Source: Alphaproteobacteria bacterium (GTDB taxonomy: Bacteria > Pseudomonadota > Alphaproteobacteria > Ferrovibrionales > Ferrovibrionaceae). From it: a stretch of 64,000 nucleotides of DNA. A model generated the notes under the pieces. It was not told the origin of the DNA and made no database searches. It worked only from the letters and a program-made list of their open reading frames with translations. The stretch spans positions 1 through 64,000 of the forward strand of contig JAFKFH010000013.1 of NCBI GenBank assembly GCA_017307375.1. The letters are read 5' to 3'. Position 1 is the first letter of the stretch. Every line of letters begins with the position of its first letter. Made by a program: the position numbers and the translations under genes. This document shows, piece after piece, positions 49,386-61,500 of this stretch.

Positions 49386-50417
49386 TCAGTTCAGTTCGAG
49401 TTCGTCGCCGGGCTTCGGCGCGAAATGCCTGGCAATCATGTCGTCGGTAACGCCCTCGAGGCTCGCGGGCTGCCACTTCGGGCTGTGATCCTTGTCGATG
49501 ATCACGGCGCGCACGCCTTCGTAGAAATCCTGCGTCTCCGGGATGCGGCTCGCCATCCGCCATTCCATCCGCATGCAATCGTCGAACGACAGACCGCGGC
49601 CCTCGCGGATCTGGCGCAGCGTCAGCTTCAGCGAGAACGGCGACTTGTGCTTCAAGGTCGCAAGCGTCTCGGTGGCGAAGGACGAGCCGTCCGCCTGCAG
49701 CGCGGCAACGATGCCCTCGACCGTGTCGTGGGCGAACAGCCGGTCGATGGCGCCCTGCACCTCGGCCAGCGGGGCCGGGCCGGCGGTCGTCGAAAAGGCC
49801 TGGAGTACGGCATCGACGTCCGATGCCTCGGCCAGCGCCGCCTCCAGCGCATCGATGCGGTCGCGGGTGACATAGTGGGTGCCATAGCCCGCATACATGA
49901 CGTCGGCGGCCTTCAACCGCGCCCCAGTGAGGCCGAGATAGACACCGATCTCCCCGGGCATGCGCGACAGCACGTAGGAACCTCCGACATCCGGAAACAG
50001 GCCGATGCCGGTCTCGGGCATGGCGAACAGCACATGTTCGGAAACGACCCGATGGCTGCCATGGGCCGACACGCCGACCCCCCCGCCCATCGAGATGCCG
50101 TCGACCAGGGCGACATAGGGCTTCGGGTAATGCTTGATCAAGCCGTTCAGCCGGTATTCGTCGCGCCAGAAATGGAATGGATAGTCGGACGACTTGTCGG
50201 CCAGCCGGCGGATGTCGCCGCCGGCGCAGAACGCCTTCTCGCCGGCACCGCGCACCACCACGGCCCGCACCGCGTCGTCGCCGGCCCAGGCCCGCATCTG
50301 CTGTTCGATCGCATGGCACATGTCCAGCGTCAGGGCGTTCAGCGCCTTGGGCCGGTTCAGGACGATCTTGCCGATCCCGCCGGACTGCGAGATCAGGACT
50401 TCGGCTTGGTCGGACAT
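49386..50417 (-). CDS. 3-hydroxyisobutyryl-CoA hydrolase
   Basis: A 343-residue crotonase-superfamily thioesterase specific to the valine pathway: GKIVLNRPKALNALTLDMC, FCAGGDIRRLADKS, SMGGGVGVSAHGSHRVVSEH and FAMPETGIGLFPDVGGSYVLSR, plus the long C-terminal helical extension of HIBCH proteins. It follows the acyl-CoA dehydrogenase by 2 nt. Confidence 0.94.
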   Translation of the reverse strand: MSDQAEVLISQSGGIGKIVLNRPKALNALTLDMCHAIEQQMRAWAGDDAVRAVVVRGAGEKAFCAGGDIRRLADKSSDYPFHFWRDEYRLNGLIKHYPKPYVALVDGISMGGGVGVSAHGSHRVVSEHVLFAMPETGIGLFPDVGGSYVLSRMPGEIGVYLGLTGARLKAADVMYAGYGTHYVTRDRIDALEAALAEASDVDAVLQAFSTTAGPAPLAEVQGAIDRLFAHDTVEGIVAALQADGSSFATETLATLKHKSPFSLKLTLRQIREGRGLSFDDCMRMEWRMASRIPETQDFYEGVRAVIIDKDHSPKWQPASLEGVTDDMIARHFAPKPGDELELN

Positions 50418-50419
50418 GG

Positions 50420-51571
50420 TTACCCCAGGTTGGCGCCGGCCAGCAGGCGGCGGGCGATGATGACGCGCATGATCTCGTTGGTGCCCTCGAGGATCTGATG
50501 GACCCGGGCATCGCGCAAATGGCGTTCGACCGGGTAATCCTTGAGATAGCCGTAGCCGCCATGCAGCTGCAACGCATCGTTGCAGACATTGAACCCGACA
50601 TCGGTCGCAAAGCGCTTGGCCATCGCGCAGAACATCGTCGCCTCGGGGTCACGGGCATCGAGCTTGGCCGCCGCCTGGCGGATCATCAGCCTTGCGGCCT
50701 CCAGCTCGGTCGCCATGTCGGCCAGGCGGAACTGGGTGGCCTGGAAGCCGGATATCGGCTGGCCGAACTGCTGGCGGGTTCCGACATAGTCGCGGGCCTG
50801 CGTCAGCGCGGCGCGGGCAGCCCCCAGCGAGCAGGCGCCGATATTGATCCGGCCGCCGTCCAGGCCCGCCATCGCGATCTTGAAGCCGTCGCCCTCGGCG
50901 CCGACGCGGTTGGCCACCGGCACGCGGCAATCCTCGAAGATCACCATTGCCGTGGGCTGCGAGTTCCAGCCGAGCTTGCGCTCCTGCGCGCCGAACGACA
51001 GGCCGGGGGTACCGGCCTCGATGACCAGGCAGGAAATGCCCTTCGGCCCCTCGCCACCGGTGCGGACCATGGCGACGTAGATGTCGGATCGCCCCCCGCC
51101 GGAAATGAACGCCTTGGTGCCGTTCAGCACATAGTGGTCGCCGTCGCGCACGGCCCGGGTCCGCAGGCTTGCCGCATCCGACCCGGCGCCGGGCTCGGTC
51201 AGGCAATAGCTGGCGAAGCGGCGCATCGCGCAGAGATCGGGCAGGAAACGCCGGCGCAGATCATCGTCGCCGAAGCGGTCGATCATCCAGGACGCCATGT
51301 TGTGGATCGAGATATAGGCCGCGGTCGAGGTGCAGCCGGCCGACAGTTCCTCGAAGATGATCGCGGCATCGAGCCGCGACAGCCCGGAGCCGCCGACCTC
51401 GTCGCGCACATAGATTCCGCCAAAGCCCAGTTCGGCCGCTAGGCGCAGCTCCGCCTCGGGGAAGATCTTGTCCTCGTCCCAGCGCGCGGCGTTGGGGGCG
51501 AAATGCTCGGCGGCGAAGCTGCGCGCGGTTTCCTGGAAGGCGCGCTGATCCTCTGATAGCGAGAAATCCAT
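50420..51571 (-). CDS. Acyl-CoA dehydrogenase, probable isobutyryl-CoA dehydrogenase
   Basis: A 383-residue FAD enzyme: [46 protein letters not shown], and the catalytic Glu in [17 protein letters not shown]. The valine-pathway neighbours identify isobutyryl-CoA as the likely substrate. GGGAGG precedes the ATG at 51571. First gene of the operon, divergent from hemB. Confidence 0.93.
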   Translation of the reverse strand: MDFSLSEDQRAFQETARSFAAEHFAPNAARWDEDKIFPEAELRLAAELGFGGIYVRDEVGGSGLSRLDAAIIFEELSAGCTSTAAYISIHNMASWMIDRFGDDDLRRRFLPDLCAMRRFASYCLTEPGAGSDAASLRTRAVRDGDHYVLNGTKAFISGGGRSDIYVAMVRTGGEGPKGISCLVIEAGTPGLSFGAQERKLGWNSQPTAMVIFEDCRVPVANRVGAEGDGFKIAMAGLDGGRINIGACSLGAARAALTQARDYVGTRQQFGQPISGFQATQFRLADMATELEAARLMIRQAAAKLDARDPEATMFCAMAKRFATDVGFNVCNDALQLHGGYGYLKDYPVERHLRDARVHQILEGTNEIMRVIIARRLLAGANLG

Positions 51572-51703
51572 GGTTCTTTTCCTCCCGGCCCATCGTTCGG
51601 GGCCTCGATCCGGGACACACACTAGCAACGAGCCGCGCATAGACGGAAGCTCGCCAGATCAATCCGTCGCATTGAATTTCTCTATCGACCAGCGACAAAG
51701 TGA

Positions 51704-53837
<2,134 letters not shown>

Positions 53838-53989
53838 GACGACCTCGGAAACTGTCATGCCACAGCCTAGTGCCGCAGCCGACCCGTTGAGAAACGACTT
53901 CATCTGATAGGTGAGTTCGCTGAGGGAGATAGCAGATGCCAAACCTTGATGTGATAGGCGCCGCCACCTAAACCGCTAAAGTCCCGGTC

Positions 53990-55087
53990 ATGAAACGTTT
54001 GCTGGCTCATCTCGATCGCTTCCATGTGCCCTTCGGCGTCGTCCTGCTGGCGACCGCGATCGTCTGTGCCGTCATGGTGATGGAGGTCGACCGCCTGGTG
54101 TTCGAGGCTGCCGTCGGCAGACCGCTGACCCGGCAGGCATCGACGATCTTTGCGGTCTCGCTGGTCGTCGCGCTGACGCTTGGCTGGTCGACGCTGGACC
54201 TCGTTCGTCGCCGCGCCGAGACGGCGCGGCTGCGCCAGGCACGGCGCCACGTCCTCTCGGCGATCGGCCGCGGTGCCATCACGATGGCCTACCAGCCGAT
54301 CGTTGATCGCGCCGGCGTGCTGAAAGGCTTCGAGGCGCTGATGCGGGTGCGCGGCCCCGACGGGATTGGACCGCCGGCGGCCCTGCTCGCCGATGCCGCG
54401 CTGGCCGGCCTCGATGGTCCGCTGACCCGTGCGGTATTGGCCCGGGTTCTGGCCGACCAGGATGCAACCCTCGGCCAATCGGTGCCGATAACGGTAAATT
54501 TCTCGGTCCGCGCCATCCGCGACATCGATATCGACTGGCTGATCACGACGATCGCCGGGCGTGGCCTGAACATCGAAGTGACCGAGGATGCCTTCTTCGA
54601 CGACGACCCGCACATCCTCGAGCGCCTCGCCATGCTGCGCGGGGCCGGATCGCGCCTCTATCTCGACGACTTCGGCACCGGCTATTCATCGCTGAACCAT
54701 CTGGTGACGATGCCGATCGACGTGCTGAAGATCGATCAGTCCTTCGTGCGCCAGATGGATCGCTCGGAGCGCCACCGGAATCTGTGTCGAGCCATCATCG
54801 ACCTCGCGGAAACGCTGGATCTCGACATCGTCGCCGAGGGTATCGAGACGCAAGCGACCTTCGACCAGCTTGTCGCGTTCGGCTGCCGCGGTTTCCAGGG
54901 CTATTACATCGCGCGGCCGATGTCGGCGGCGGCGGCAATGGGAATCATTGCTCAATCGGCGGCGTCGGCGGCGTCCGGCGGCATGCGGACGACATCGAGG
55001 AACGCCGACAGCGCGCTCGAGACGAAGCCGTCGGCGCGGCGAACGAACAGGGTCTCAACCAACCCGACGCCCGGCGGCATGTCGTGA
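53990..55087 (+). CDS. EAL-domain cyclic-di-GMP phosphodiesterase, membrane-bound
   Basis: A 365-residue protein: two transmembrane helices (about 14-31 and 50-68) followed by an EAL domain (about 90-320). Key residues are present: E-A-L in FEALMRVR, NFS, Glu in IEVTED, DDFGTGYSSL, Lys in DVLKIDQSF, and AEGIET. It is expected to hydrolyse c-di-GMP. No sensor domain besides the short periplasmic loop. The C-terminal ~45 residues lie beyond the domain and overlap the convergent LysR gene by 136 bp. Confidence 0.92.
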   Translation: MKRLLAHLDRFHVPFGVVLLATAIVCAVMVMEVDRLVFEAAVGRPLTRQASTIFAVSLVVALTLGWSTLDLVRRRAETARLRQARRHVLSAIGRGAITMAYQPIVDRAGVLKGFEALMRVRGPDGIGPPAALLADAALAGLDGPLTRAVLARVLADQDATLGQSVPITVNFSVRAIRDIDIDWLITTIAGRGLNIEVTEDAFFDDDPHILERLAMLRGAGSRLYLDDFGTGYSSLNHLVTMPIDVLKIDQSFVRQMDRSERHRNLCRAIIDLAETLDLDIVAEGIETQATFDQLVAFGCRGFQGYYIARPMSAAAAMGIIAQSAASAASGGMRTTSRNADSALETKPSARRTNRVSTNPTPGGMS

Positions 55088-55839
55088 ATTGCAACGCGCC
55101 CCTCGCGCCACAGCGGGCCGACGACGCTGCGCGGCATCAGGGTGATCCCGACACCCGCGGCAACGCAGGCCAGCAACGCGTCGAGCGTCCCGAACTCGAG
55201 GAGGCGCGTGCCGCCGACGCCGCGGGCGGCAAGGAACGCCTCCAGCCGCTGGCGGTACGAGCAGCCGGCGCGTAGCACAATCAGCTTAAGCCCGTCGCGG
55301 GCGAGCAACGCGTCCAGCCTGGCCTGATGACGGGCGCTGACCAGCACCAGTTCCTCGCGGAATATGGCGTCGGCCACCAGCTCGGCGTCGTCGACCGGGC
55401 CGCAGACGAAAGCGCCCTCGACCCGCCGCTCGCGTACGGCAGTGATCATTTCATCGGTCGTGCCCGTCCGCAGGACCAGATCGACGTCGGGCCAGCGTTC
55501 GACGAATCCGCCAAGCAGCGGCGACAGGCGCAGCGCGGCCGTCGTCTCCAGAGTGCCAATGGTGAGAAGACCTCTGGGCACGCCGTCGTCGACGACGGCG
55601 CGATGCGCCTCGTTCAACAACTGACGGACCTGATGGGCGTAGGGCAGCAGGCGCTGGCCCGCCGCGGTCAGCGAAACGCCGCGGCTGTGCCGTTCGAACA
55701 GCGTCGTGCCCAGCCCGTCTTCCAGCGCGCGGATGCGGGCGGTGACATTCGACTGGACGGTATTGAGCTCGGCCGCAGCCCGGTTCATCGCGCCGAGCCG
55801 GGCCACCGCCTCGAAAATCTTCAGATCGCCTGCATCCAT
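54952..55839 (-). CDS. LysR-family transcriptional regulator
   Basis: A 295-residue LTTR: winged HTH at 3-62 (LKIFEAVARLGAMNRAAAELNTVQSNVTARIRALE, positions ~6-40) and a periplasmic-binding-like effector domain (about 90-285, including LLTIGTLETTAA and GVGITLMPRSVV). Close to the group of GltR/YofA-like regulators. Co-directional with the LysR-YeiH pair (30-nt gap); targets unknown. Confidence 0.9.
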   Translation of the reverse strand: MDAGDLKIFEAVARLGAMNRAAAELNTVQSNVTARIRALEDGLGTTLFERHSRGVSLTAAGQRLLPYAHQVRQLLNEAHRAVVDDGVPRGLLTIGTLETTAALRLSPLLGGFVERWPDVDLVLRTGTTDEMITAVRERRVEGAFVCGPVDDAELVADAIFREELVLVSARHQARLDALLARDGLKLIVLRAGCSYRQRLEAFLAARGVGGTRLLEFGTLDALLACVAAGVGITLMPRSVVGPLWREGRVAIHDMPPGVGLVETLFVRRADGFVSSALSAFLDVVRMPPDAADAAD

Positions 55840-55869
55840 GGCCGGAACCCTCCGCAGCCCGCCGCGGCA

Positions 55870-56766
55870 TTATAACGCGTCGTCGGCCGCCTCGCTCAAG
55901 ACCGCCATCAGCGCCTCGGCCGCCCGCGACATCCGCCGCTCGGCATGGCGGAGCAGCAGGAACGGCCGCGGCGCAACGGCAAACGGCACCTCGATCAGCC
56001 GGCCATGGGATAGCGATTGTTCGGCGACCAGCCGCGACAACAGCGTCGCCCCTGCCCCCTCCTCGACGGCGGCACGCACCGCCTCGTTGGCCGCGAGTTC
56101 GAGCAGCACCGTCAGCCCGGCCGGATCGATCCCGCGTTCCGACAACGCGGTCTCCAGCGCGGCCCGGGTACCGGAACCGGGTTCGCGCAGTACCCAGGTC
56201 GCCGCCGCCAGTGCGTCGGGCGACGGCTCCCCGCCCCCGGCCCAGCGATGGCCGGGTGCGACCAGCAGCGCCAGCCGATCCTCGGCCACCCGACGGGGCA
56301 CCAGCATCTCCTCGGTGAAAGCGCCCTCGACCAATCCCAGATCCGCCTGCCCCGCGCCGACGGCCGCGGCAACTGCCCGGGTATTGCCGACCTTCAGTGT
56401 CAGCGTCACGGCAGGATAGGCGCGGCGGAAGCGGACCAGCCGGCCGGGCAGCCAGTAGTGGGCGACGGTTCGGCTGGCATGCAAGGTCACATGGCCGCGC
56501 TTCAGCCCGGCGAGATCGGCCAGCGCCTGTTCGGCCGCGCCGGCGCGGCGCAGCACCGCGCGGGCCTCGTCGAGAAACAGCCGGCCGGCTTCACTCAGCA
56601 CGATGCGGCGGCCGACCCGGTCGAACAGCTTCACCGCGTACTGCGCCTCGAGCGCCGCGATCGCCGACGACGCACCCGGCTGGGTCAGGCCGAGCGCCTT
56701 GGCCGCCGCGGTCATGTGGCCACGTTCGGCCACCGCGACGAAGATGCGCAACTGCTCAAGCGTCAT
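55870..56766 (-). CDS. LysR-family regulator paired with YeiH-type transporter (YeiE-like)
   Basis: A 298-residue LTTR: HTH with EQLRIFVAVAERGHMTAAAKALGLTQPGASSAIAALE (positions ~4-39) and effector domain with VTLHASRTVAHYWLPGRLVRF and DLGLVEGAFTEE. The linkage to the yeiH-type gene 19 nt upstream is widespread (YeiE/CbbR/CysB-like regulators), and YeiE senses sulfite in enterobacteria, so sulfite/sulfate-related control is likely. Confidence 0.88.
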   Translation of the reverse strand: MTLEQLRIFVAVAERGHMTAAAKALGLTQPGASSAIAALEAQYAVKLFDRVGRRIVLSEAGRLFLDEARAVLRRAGAAEQALADLAGLKRGHVTLHASRTVAHYWLPGRLVRFRRAYPAVTLTLKVGNTRAVAAAVGAGQADLGLVEGAFTEEMLVPRRVAEDRLALLVAPGHRWAGGGEPSPDALAAATWVLREPGSGTRAALETALSERGIDPAGLTVLLELAANEAVRAAVEEGAGATLLSRLVAEQSLSHGRLIEVPFAVAPRPFLLLRHAERRMSRAAEALMAVLSEAADDAL

Positions 56767-56785
56767 GGGCGGATGGGCGCCTCCC

Positions 56786-57811
56786 TCAGGCGAGCGCCAG
56801 GATCAGCCCCAGGCTCACGATCGAGATGAAGACCCAGGCCGCAAAGCCAAGCAAGAGCGGCTTGTGGCCGGCGGCGCGAATTCGCCCGAAATCCGTCGAC
56901 AATCCGATCGCCGCCATCGCCAGCGTCATCAGCAGTGCATTGGCCTGGATCAACGCCCCCTTGATCATCGGCGGCAGCATGTCGGCCGAGTTGATCACGA
57001 CCAGCGCGAGAAAGCCGACCAGGAACCATGGAAACGGCGCGCGCTCGACCGCCTTCTCGCCACCGCGGGCACGTGCCGCCAACCAGCCGAGGACGAGGAC
57101 CGTCGGGACCAGCAACAGCACGCGGGTAAGCTTGGCAACCGTGCCGACGCTGCCTGCCGCCTCGCCGCCCTGAAATGCCGCCGCAACCGCCTGGGCGACC
57201 TCGTGGATCGCCGCGCCCGCCCACATCCCGCCCAGTTCCGGCGACAGCCCCAGCACCGCGGCAAGGCTTGGCAGGGCCAGCATGGCGAGCGTACCGAACA
57301 GGGTCACGCAGCCGACCGCATAGGCTGCATCCTCCTCGTTGCCGCCAGCAACCGCACGGCTGGCCATGACGGCCGATGCACCGCAGATCGACGTCCCCGC
57401 ACCGATCAGGACGGCAAGCCCGCGCGGAACGCCAAGCCGGCGACCGAGCCACAAGGTGAAAGCGAGGGTCAGGGCGAGTGTCGCCGCAACCGCCGCGAAT
57501 CCGCCGAGGCCGAGGGCGGCAATCTGTCCGAGCGTGATCTGCAAGCCGAGCAAGGCGACGGCAATGCGCAGCAGCTTCTTCTGGGCCAGCGCCAGACCGG
57601 GTACGGCCGGCGCCGGCCGCCCGATCGCCGCGCCGAGCGCCATGCCCAGGATGATCGCGAGGATCAGCGGGCTGAACCGGTCGAGCAACGGCAACTGCCG
57701 CAGGGACAGGGCCGCGCCGCCGATCACGGCGGCGAGCAACAATCCGGGGACCGGGCGGCGCAGCCGCTCTGGAACAGTGAAAGGCGACAGGGACAGTGAG
57801 ATCGGCGACAT
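56786..57811 (-). CDS. YeiH/UPF0324 family putative sulfate (sulfonate) exporter
   Basis: A 341-residue membrane protein of the PSE/YeiH family with about ten helices: PGLLLAAVIGGAALSLRQL, LGVPRGLAVLIGAGTSICGASAVMA (the conserved G-T-S-I-C-G-A-S-A motif), and GGMWAGAAIHEVAQAVAAAF (conserved H-E). Proposed to export sulfate, sulfite or similar anions. It is followed by its LysR regulator. Its ATG directly abuts an mRNA hairpin (57812-57838). Confidence 0.88.
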   Translation of the reverse strand: MSPISLSLSPFTVPERLRRPVPGLLLAAVIGGAALSLRQLPLLDRFSPLILAIILGMALGAAIGRPAPAVPGLALAQKKLLRIAVALLGLQITLGQIAALGLGGFAAVAATLALTLAFTLWLGRRLGVPRGLAVLIGAGTSICGASAVMASRAVAGGNEEDAAYAVGCVTLFGTLAMLALPSLAAVLGLSPELGGMWAGAAIHEVAQAVAAAFQGGEAAGSVGTVAKLTRVLLLVPTVLVLGWLAARARGGEKAVERAPFPWFLVGFLALVVINSADMLPPMIKGALIQANALLMTLAMAAIGLSTDFGRIRAAGHKPLLLGFAAWVFISIVSLGLILALA

Positions 57812-57838
57812 ATCTGCGGCACTCCAGTGACCGCAGAT
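57812..57838 (-). promoter_or_regulatory. Inverted repeat over the yeiH ribosome-binding region
   Basis: A perfect 8-bp inverted repeat ATCTGCGG/CCGCAGAT ends at the base before the yeiH start codon. In the mRNA the loop contains GGAG, the likely Shine-Dalgarno. It may be a translational control hairpin or a LysR operator. Confidence 0.55.
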
Positions 57839-57899
57839 AGATCGCGCCGCCAGACCACAAAGTCCAACTGATCGGTGTAATTAGATTGATAGCTCGGAC

Positions 57900-58220
57900 T
57901 TATCGGTCCTGGGTGCGGACGGTCGACACTTCGTCGCGCATGCCGACGCCCACCCGGCGGCCCGAGGCATCACGCACGATCAACTCGCCGTTAAGACCGC
58001 GCTCGAACGTATAGAGCGACTTGGTCTGCCGCGTCGCCTGGCCATCGACATTGCGGCCGGTGTCCTTTCCGGCCCCGCTGCCGACACTGTTGCCGCCGGA
58101 CGACTTGCCGGCCGCATCGCCTGCCCAGGCGGCCGATGCCGACAGGGCAGCTGGCACCGCCGTGCAGCAGATCGCCGCGGCCAGTGGCAGTTCACGCAAA
58201 AAGAAACTCAGCCTCAGCAT
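57900..58220 (-). CDS. Small secreted protein of unknown function
   Basis: A 106-residue protein with a Sec signal peptide (about 1-33, ending SAAWAG), a low-complexity Gly/Ser/Lys stretch (AAGKSSGGNSVGSGAGKDTG) and a C-terminal part TKSLYTFERGLNGELIVRDASG of beta character. ATG at 58220 has GGAGGG upstream; a TTG two codons before is possible. No homologue recognised. It is divergent from the large propeller gene. Confidence 0.6.
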   Translation of the reverse strand: MLRLSFFLRELPLAAAICCTAVPAALSASAAWAGDAAGKSSGGNSVGSGAGKDTGRNVDGQATRQTKSLYTFERGLNGELIVRDASGRRVGVGMRDEVSTVRTQDR

Positions 58221-58594
58221 GCTCAAGTCCCTCCCCGTCCCCGCACGGGCAGGAGAGATTCTAAGCAGATATGGTTTCCAAATCCATAACGTAAGTTTGC
58301 GGAAACCGTCGAGCCCCCGTCCAGTACGGATCGATCCATCGTCGCAGTCGCCCCGATCGTTTCTTTAAAATGATCAAGCTTGTTTCTGAATAAAAACAAA
58401 AATGAAAATCCAATTTCTTCCAAAAAAAGCAGACGACTATTCGGCTATACGCTACGATTATCTAAATACCGCCTGATGCAGCGAATCAGGCCACGAACAA
58501 TTTGAACCGAAAAACCGGAATTTCTTCGAAATATTCACCGCCATGGGTTGGAAATTCGCGTGATTTTGAGAAACCAGGCATGGATGAGGCTGAG
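58221..58594. other. AT-rich intergenic region before the propeller genes
   Basis: This 374-bp gap is much richer in A/T than the surroundings (A-tracts at 58390-58435), and contains the inverted repeat CCTGAT/ATCAGG at 58472-58490. It must hold promoters for both flanking genes, but no box pair is convincing. AT-rich upstream DNA is the type bound by MucR or H-NS-like silencers. Confidence 0.5.
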
Positions 58595-61500
58595 ATGACT
58601 TCGATCACCCGCCTGTACAGGGCGTTTGCCGTAACCGCCCTTCTATTGGCGTCCAATGAAGTACAGGCGACGAGCTACGCCTATATCCTCAATGATAGCT
58701 CGACGACGGTCAGCGTCATCGATACGGCAACCAACCAGATCGTCGCCCAACCCGACATCGGCGGGACCTCGATCCACGGCTCCGCCGTGCTCCCCAACGG
58801 CAATTTCGCTTATCTCGGCGTCTACGGTGCCAACCGCGTCGCCGTCGTCGACACCGCGGACCAGGCTGTGGTGGCAACGGTCACCGGCATCGATCGACCG
58901 CGTGCACTCGCGGCCCTGCCGGACTCGAGCCGGGTCTATGTCGGCAGTCAAGGCAGCCCCAGTGTCACCGTCATCGATACGGCGACGAACACGATTACGG
59001 CGCAGATCGCGTTGGCGGCCGGTACGACTGCCGTGTCGTTTGCGGCATCGCCGGATGGATCGCGGGTCTATGTCGTCCAGGGCACAAGCGAACTGGTCAG
59101 GGTGATCGATACGACGACCAACACCCTGACCGGCCAGCAAGTGTCGGGCGGCACCTCGCCACTCGGCCTTGCGGTGTCGCCGGACGGTTCGACCTTGTAT
59201 GTCGCGGCTAATGGCAATGGGCTGGTTCGAGTCATCGATACGGCGACCATGACCCTGTCTCGGACGATCACCGCCGGCGCCAACCCGACAGGCGTTGCCG
59301 TATCGCCCGACGGAGCGACGCTTTTCGTCGGGACGGCGAGCGGCAGTGTCCTGCGCGTGATCGACGCGGCGACCGGTACCGGCATCGCAAACATCACGAC
59401 AGGCAGCCAGCCGGTCGGCGTCGCGCTGAATGCCGCGGGCACCCGGGCCTATGTGACCAACTTCGGCAGCAACACGGTCAGTATCGTCGACACCGGCAGC
59501 AATACGGTCATCGCTACGGTGAATGCCCCGCAGCCAACGGGCATCGGCAAGTTCGTCACACCGGAATTGTCGCTGCTGACCGTCGGCGGCAACGGCGCGC
59601 GGATCGTCGCCGGCAGCGGCAGCGGCCCTCAGTTGGCCTGTACCGGCAGTTGCCGACGCAACTTTGCCACGACGGCCACCGTGACCCTGACTGCCACGGC
59701 GGTCGATCCGAACACCGTCTTCGATTCCTGGGGCGGGGATTGCAGCGGCCGAACCGCCAGCACGACCATCACGATGACGGCGGCGCGAAACTGCATCGCG
59801 AATATCAGATCCGTCCCGACCCCGCCCGCCGTGCCGCCGGCCTGGTTCAACCCCGACGTCCTGCCCCAGCACCTCGTGACCATGGTGGGTAACGACGGCC
59901 AGTTCCGAACGGCCTCGCTGGCCCCCGGGTTCAAATCGCCGGCGACGCTGTCCTTCACGGCCGCCAGCGCCGACGGCAGCCCGCTTCCCGCCGGTATCGG
60001 CTTCGACCCGACCAGCCTGACCTTCAACGGGACGGTGCCGATGACCGGTCAGCCGATCCAGCGCGGCGGCGACGGCGCCAACCTGATCTATCCACCTTCC
60101 CCGCAGATCAACAGCCTGCCGGTGATGGTCACCGCACGCGACGCCGTCGGCAGCAGTTACAGCCTCATCCAGTATCTCGACCTGAACATGCCGCGCCCGC
60201 CCGCGGCCATGGCAGCCCTTTCAATATCCAGAGTGACCGCGGGCAATGCCCTCTCCACCAAGCCGGCCCTGTCGCGGGATGGCGGCCAGATCGTATTCGA
60301 AAGCGCTGCAACCAACCTCGTCACCACGGCCGCGCCCAGCGGCACCGACATCCTGCGCTATCGTGCGCTTTCGGGTGACCTCGACCGGTTGAGCCAATCG
60401 GCCTTCCCGGCCGGCGGCCCTACCGGCGGGGCGCTCGGCCCGGCCATCGATCCGGCGATCAGCGACGACGGGCGTTACGCCGCATTCGCTGGATCCGGCC
60501 AGGGCCTCGTGCTCGGGCTGAACACGAACGGCGTTCGCCAGATCTATCGCGTCGGCCTGAAATATCCCCGCATCGATCGCGATCCGGGCACGCCGGTCGC
60601 CGAACTGGTCTCCGGCACCGATGCAGGTATTGCCGGCAATGGCCATTCCGATGGCGCGGCGCTCTCGGCCGACGGCCGTTTTGTCGCCTTCTCGAGCATC
60701 GCGACCAACCTGGCAGGCGGCTTCGACGGCATCCGTCGGATCTGGCGGAGGGACATGACCACCGGCACGCTGACCCTGGTCTCGGCCACCGTGACCGGCC
60801 AGCCGATGACGTCGCCCTCGTCCGATCCGGCGATCACGGCCGACGGCCGTTTCGTCGCTTTCGCCTCCGGCTCGCGGATCCATCTGAAGGATCTGCAGAC
60901 AAACGCGGTGTGGAACGTGGCCGAGGGCCGGCGGCCACGTCTGTCGGCAAACGGCGAGGCTATCGTCTTTGCCTCGGCCGGATCTGTCGTCATCGCGCGC
61001 GGCGGCACCATGGACATCATCGGCGCCGGCGATCAGCCCAGCATTTCGGGCGATGCCCGCTTCGTTGCCTGGCGCACGCCTGCCGGCCAGATCCAGGTCG
61101 CCGACGTCATGCGCGGTACCTCGTCCCTGGTCAGCAAGACGGCGAACGGCAAGGCGGGCAACGGCCTGTCGGGGTCGCCCGCGATCTCGGGCGACGGCCG
61201 CTCGATCGTCTTCACTACCGAGGCGACCGACCTGCTCGACACCGGGATCGCGCCGGGCCAGGTGATTCTTGCCGCCAACCCGCTGATCGACCCGGCCGGC
61301 ACGCGCTACTGGCAGACGACCACGGACGACCGACAATCGTTCGCCATCGAGCGTCGCGGCGCGCGCGCCTATGTCGCCAGCCTCACCTACGACGCGACGG
61401 GCAAGCCGACCTGGATCGCCGGGTTCTGCAGCTTCTCGGACCTGACCTGCGCGGGCAGAGGCTTCTCGATCGTCTTTGCCGGGAATGGTGTGGATGCGAC

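Noticed and set aside
58502-58594. TTG start giving a 31-residue longer first propeller protein
   Set aside because: It would bury the signal peptide; the ATG at 58595 has GAGG upstream and a normal signal sequence.
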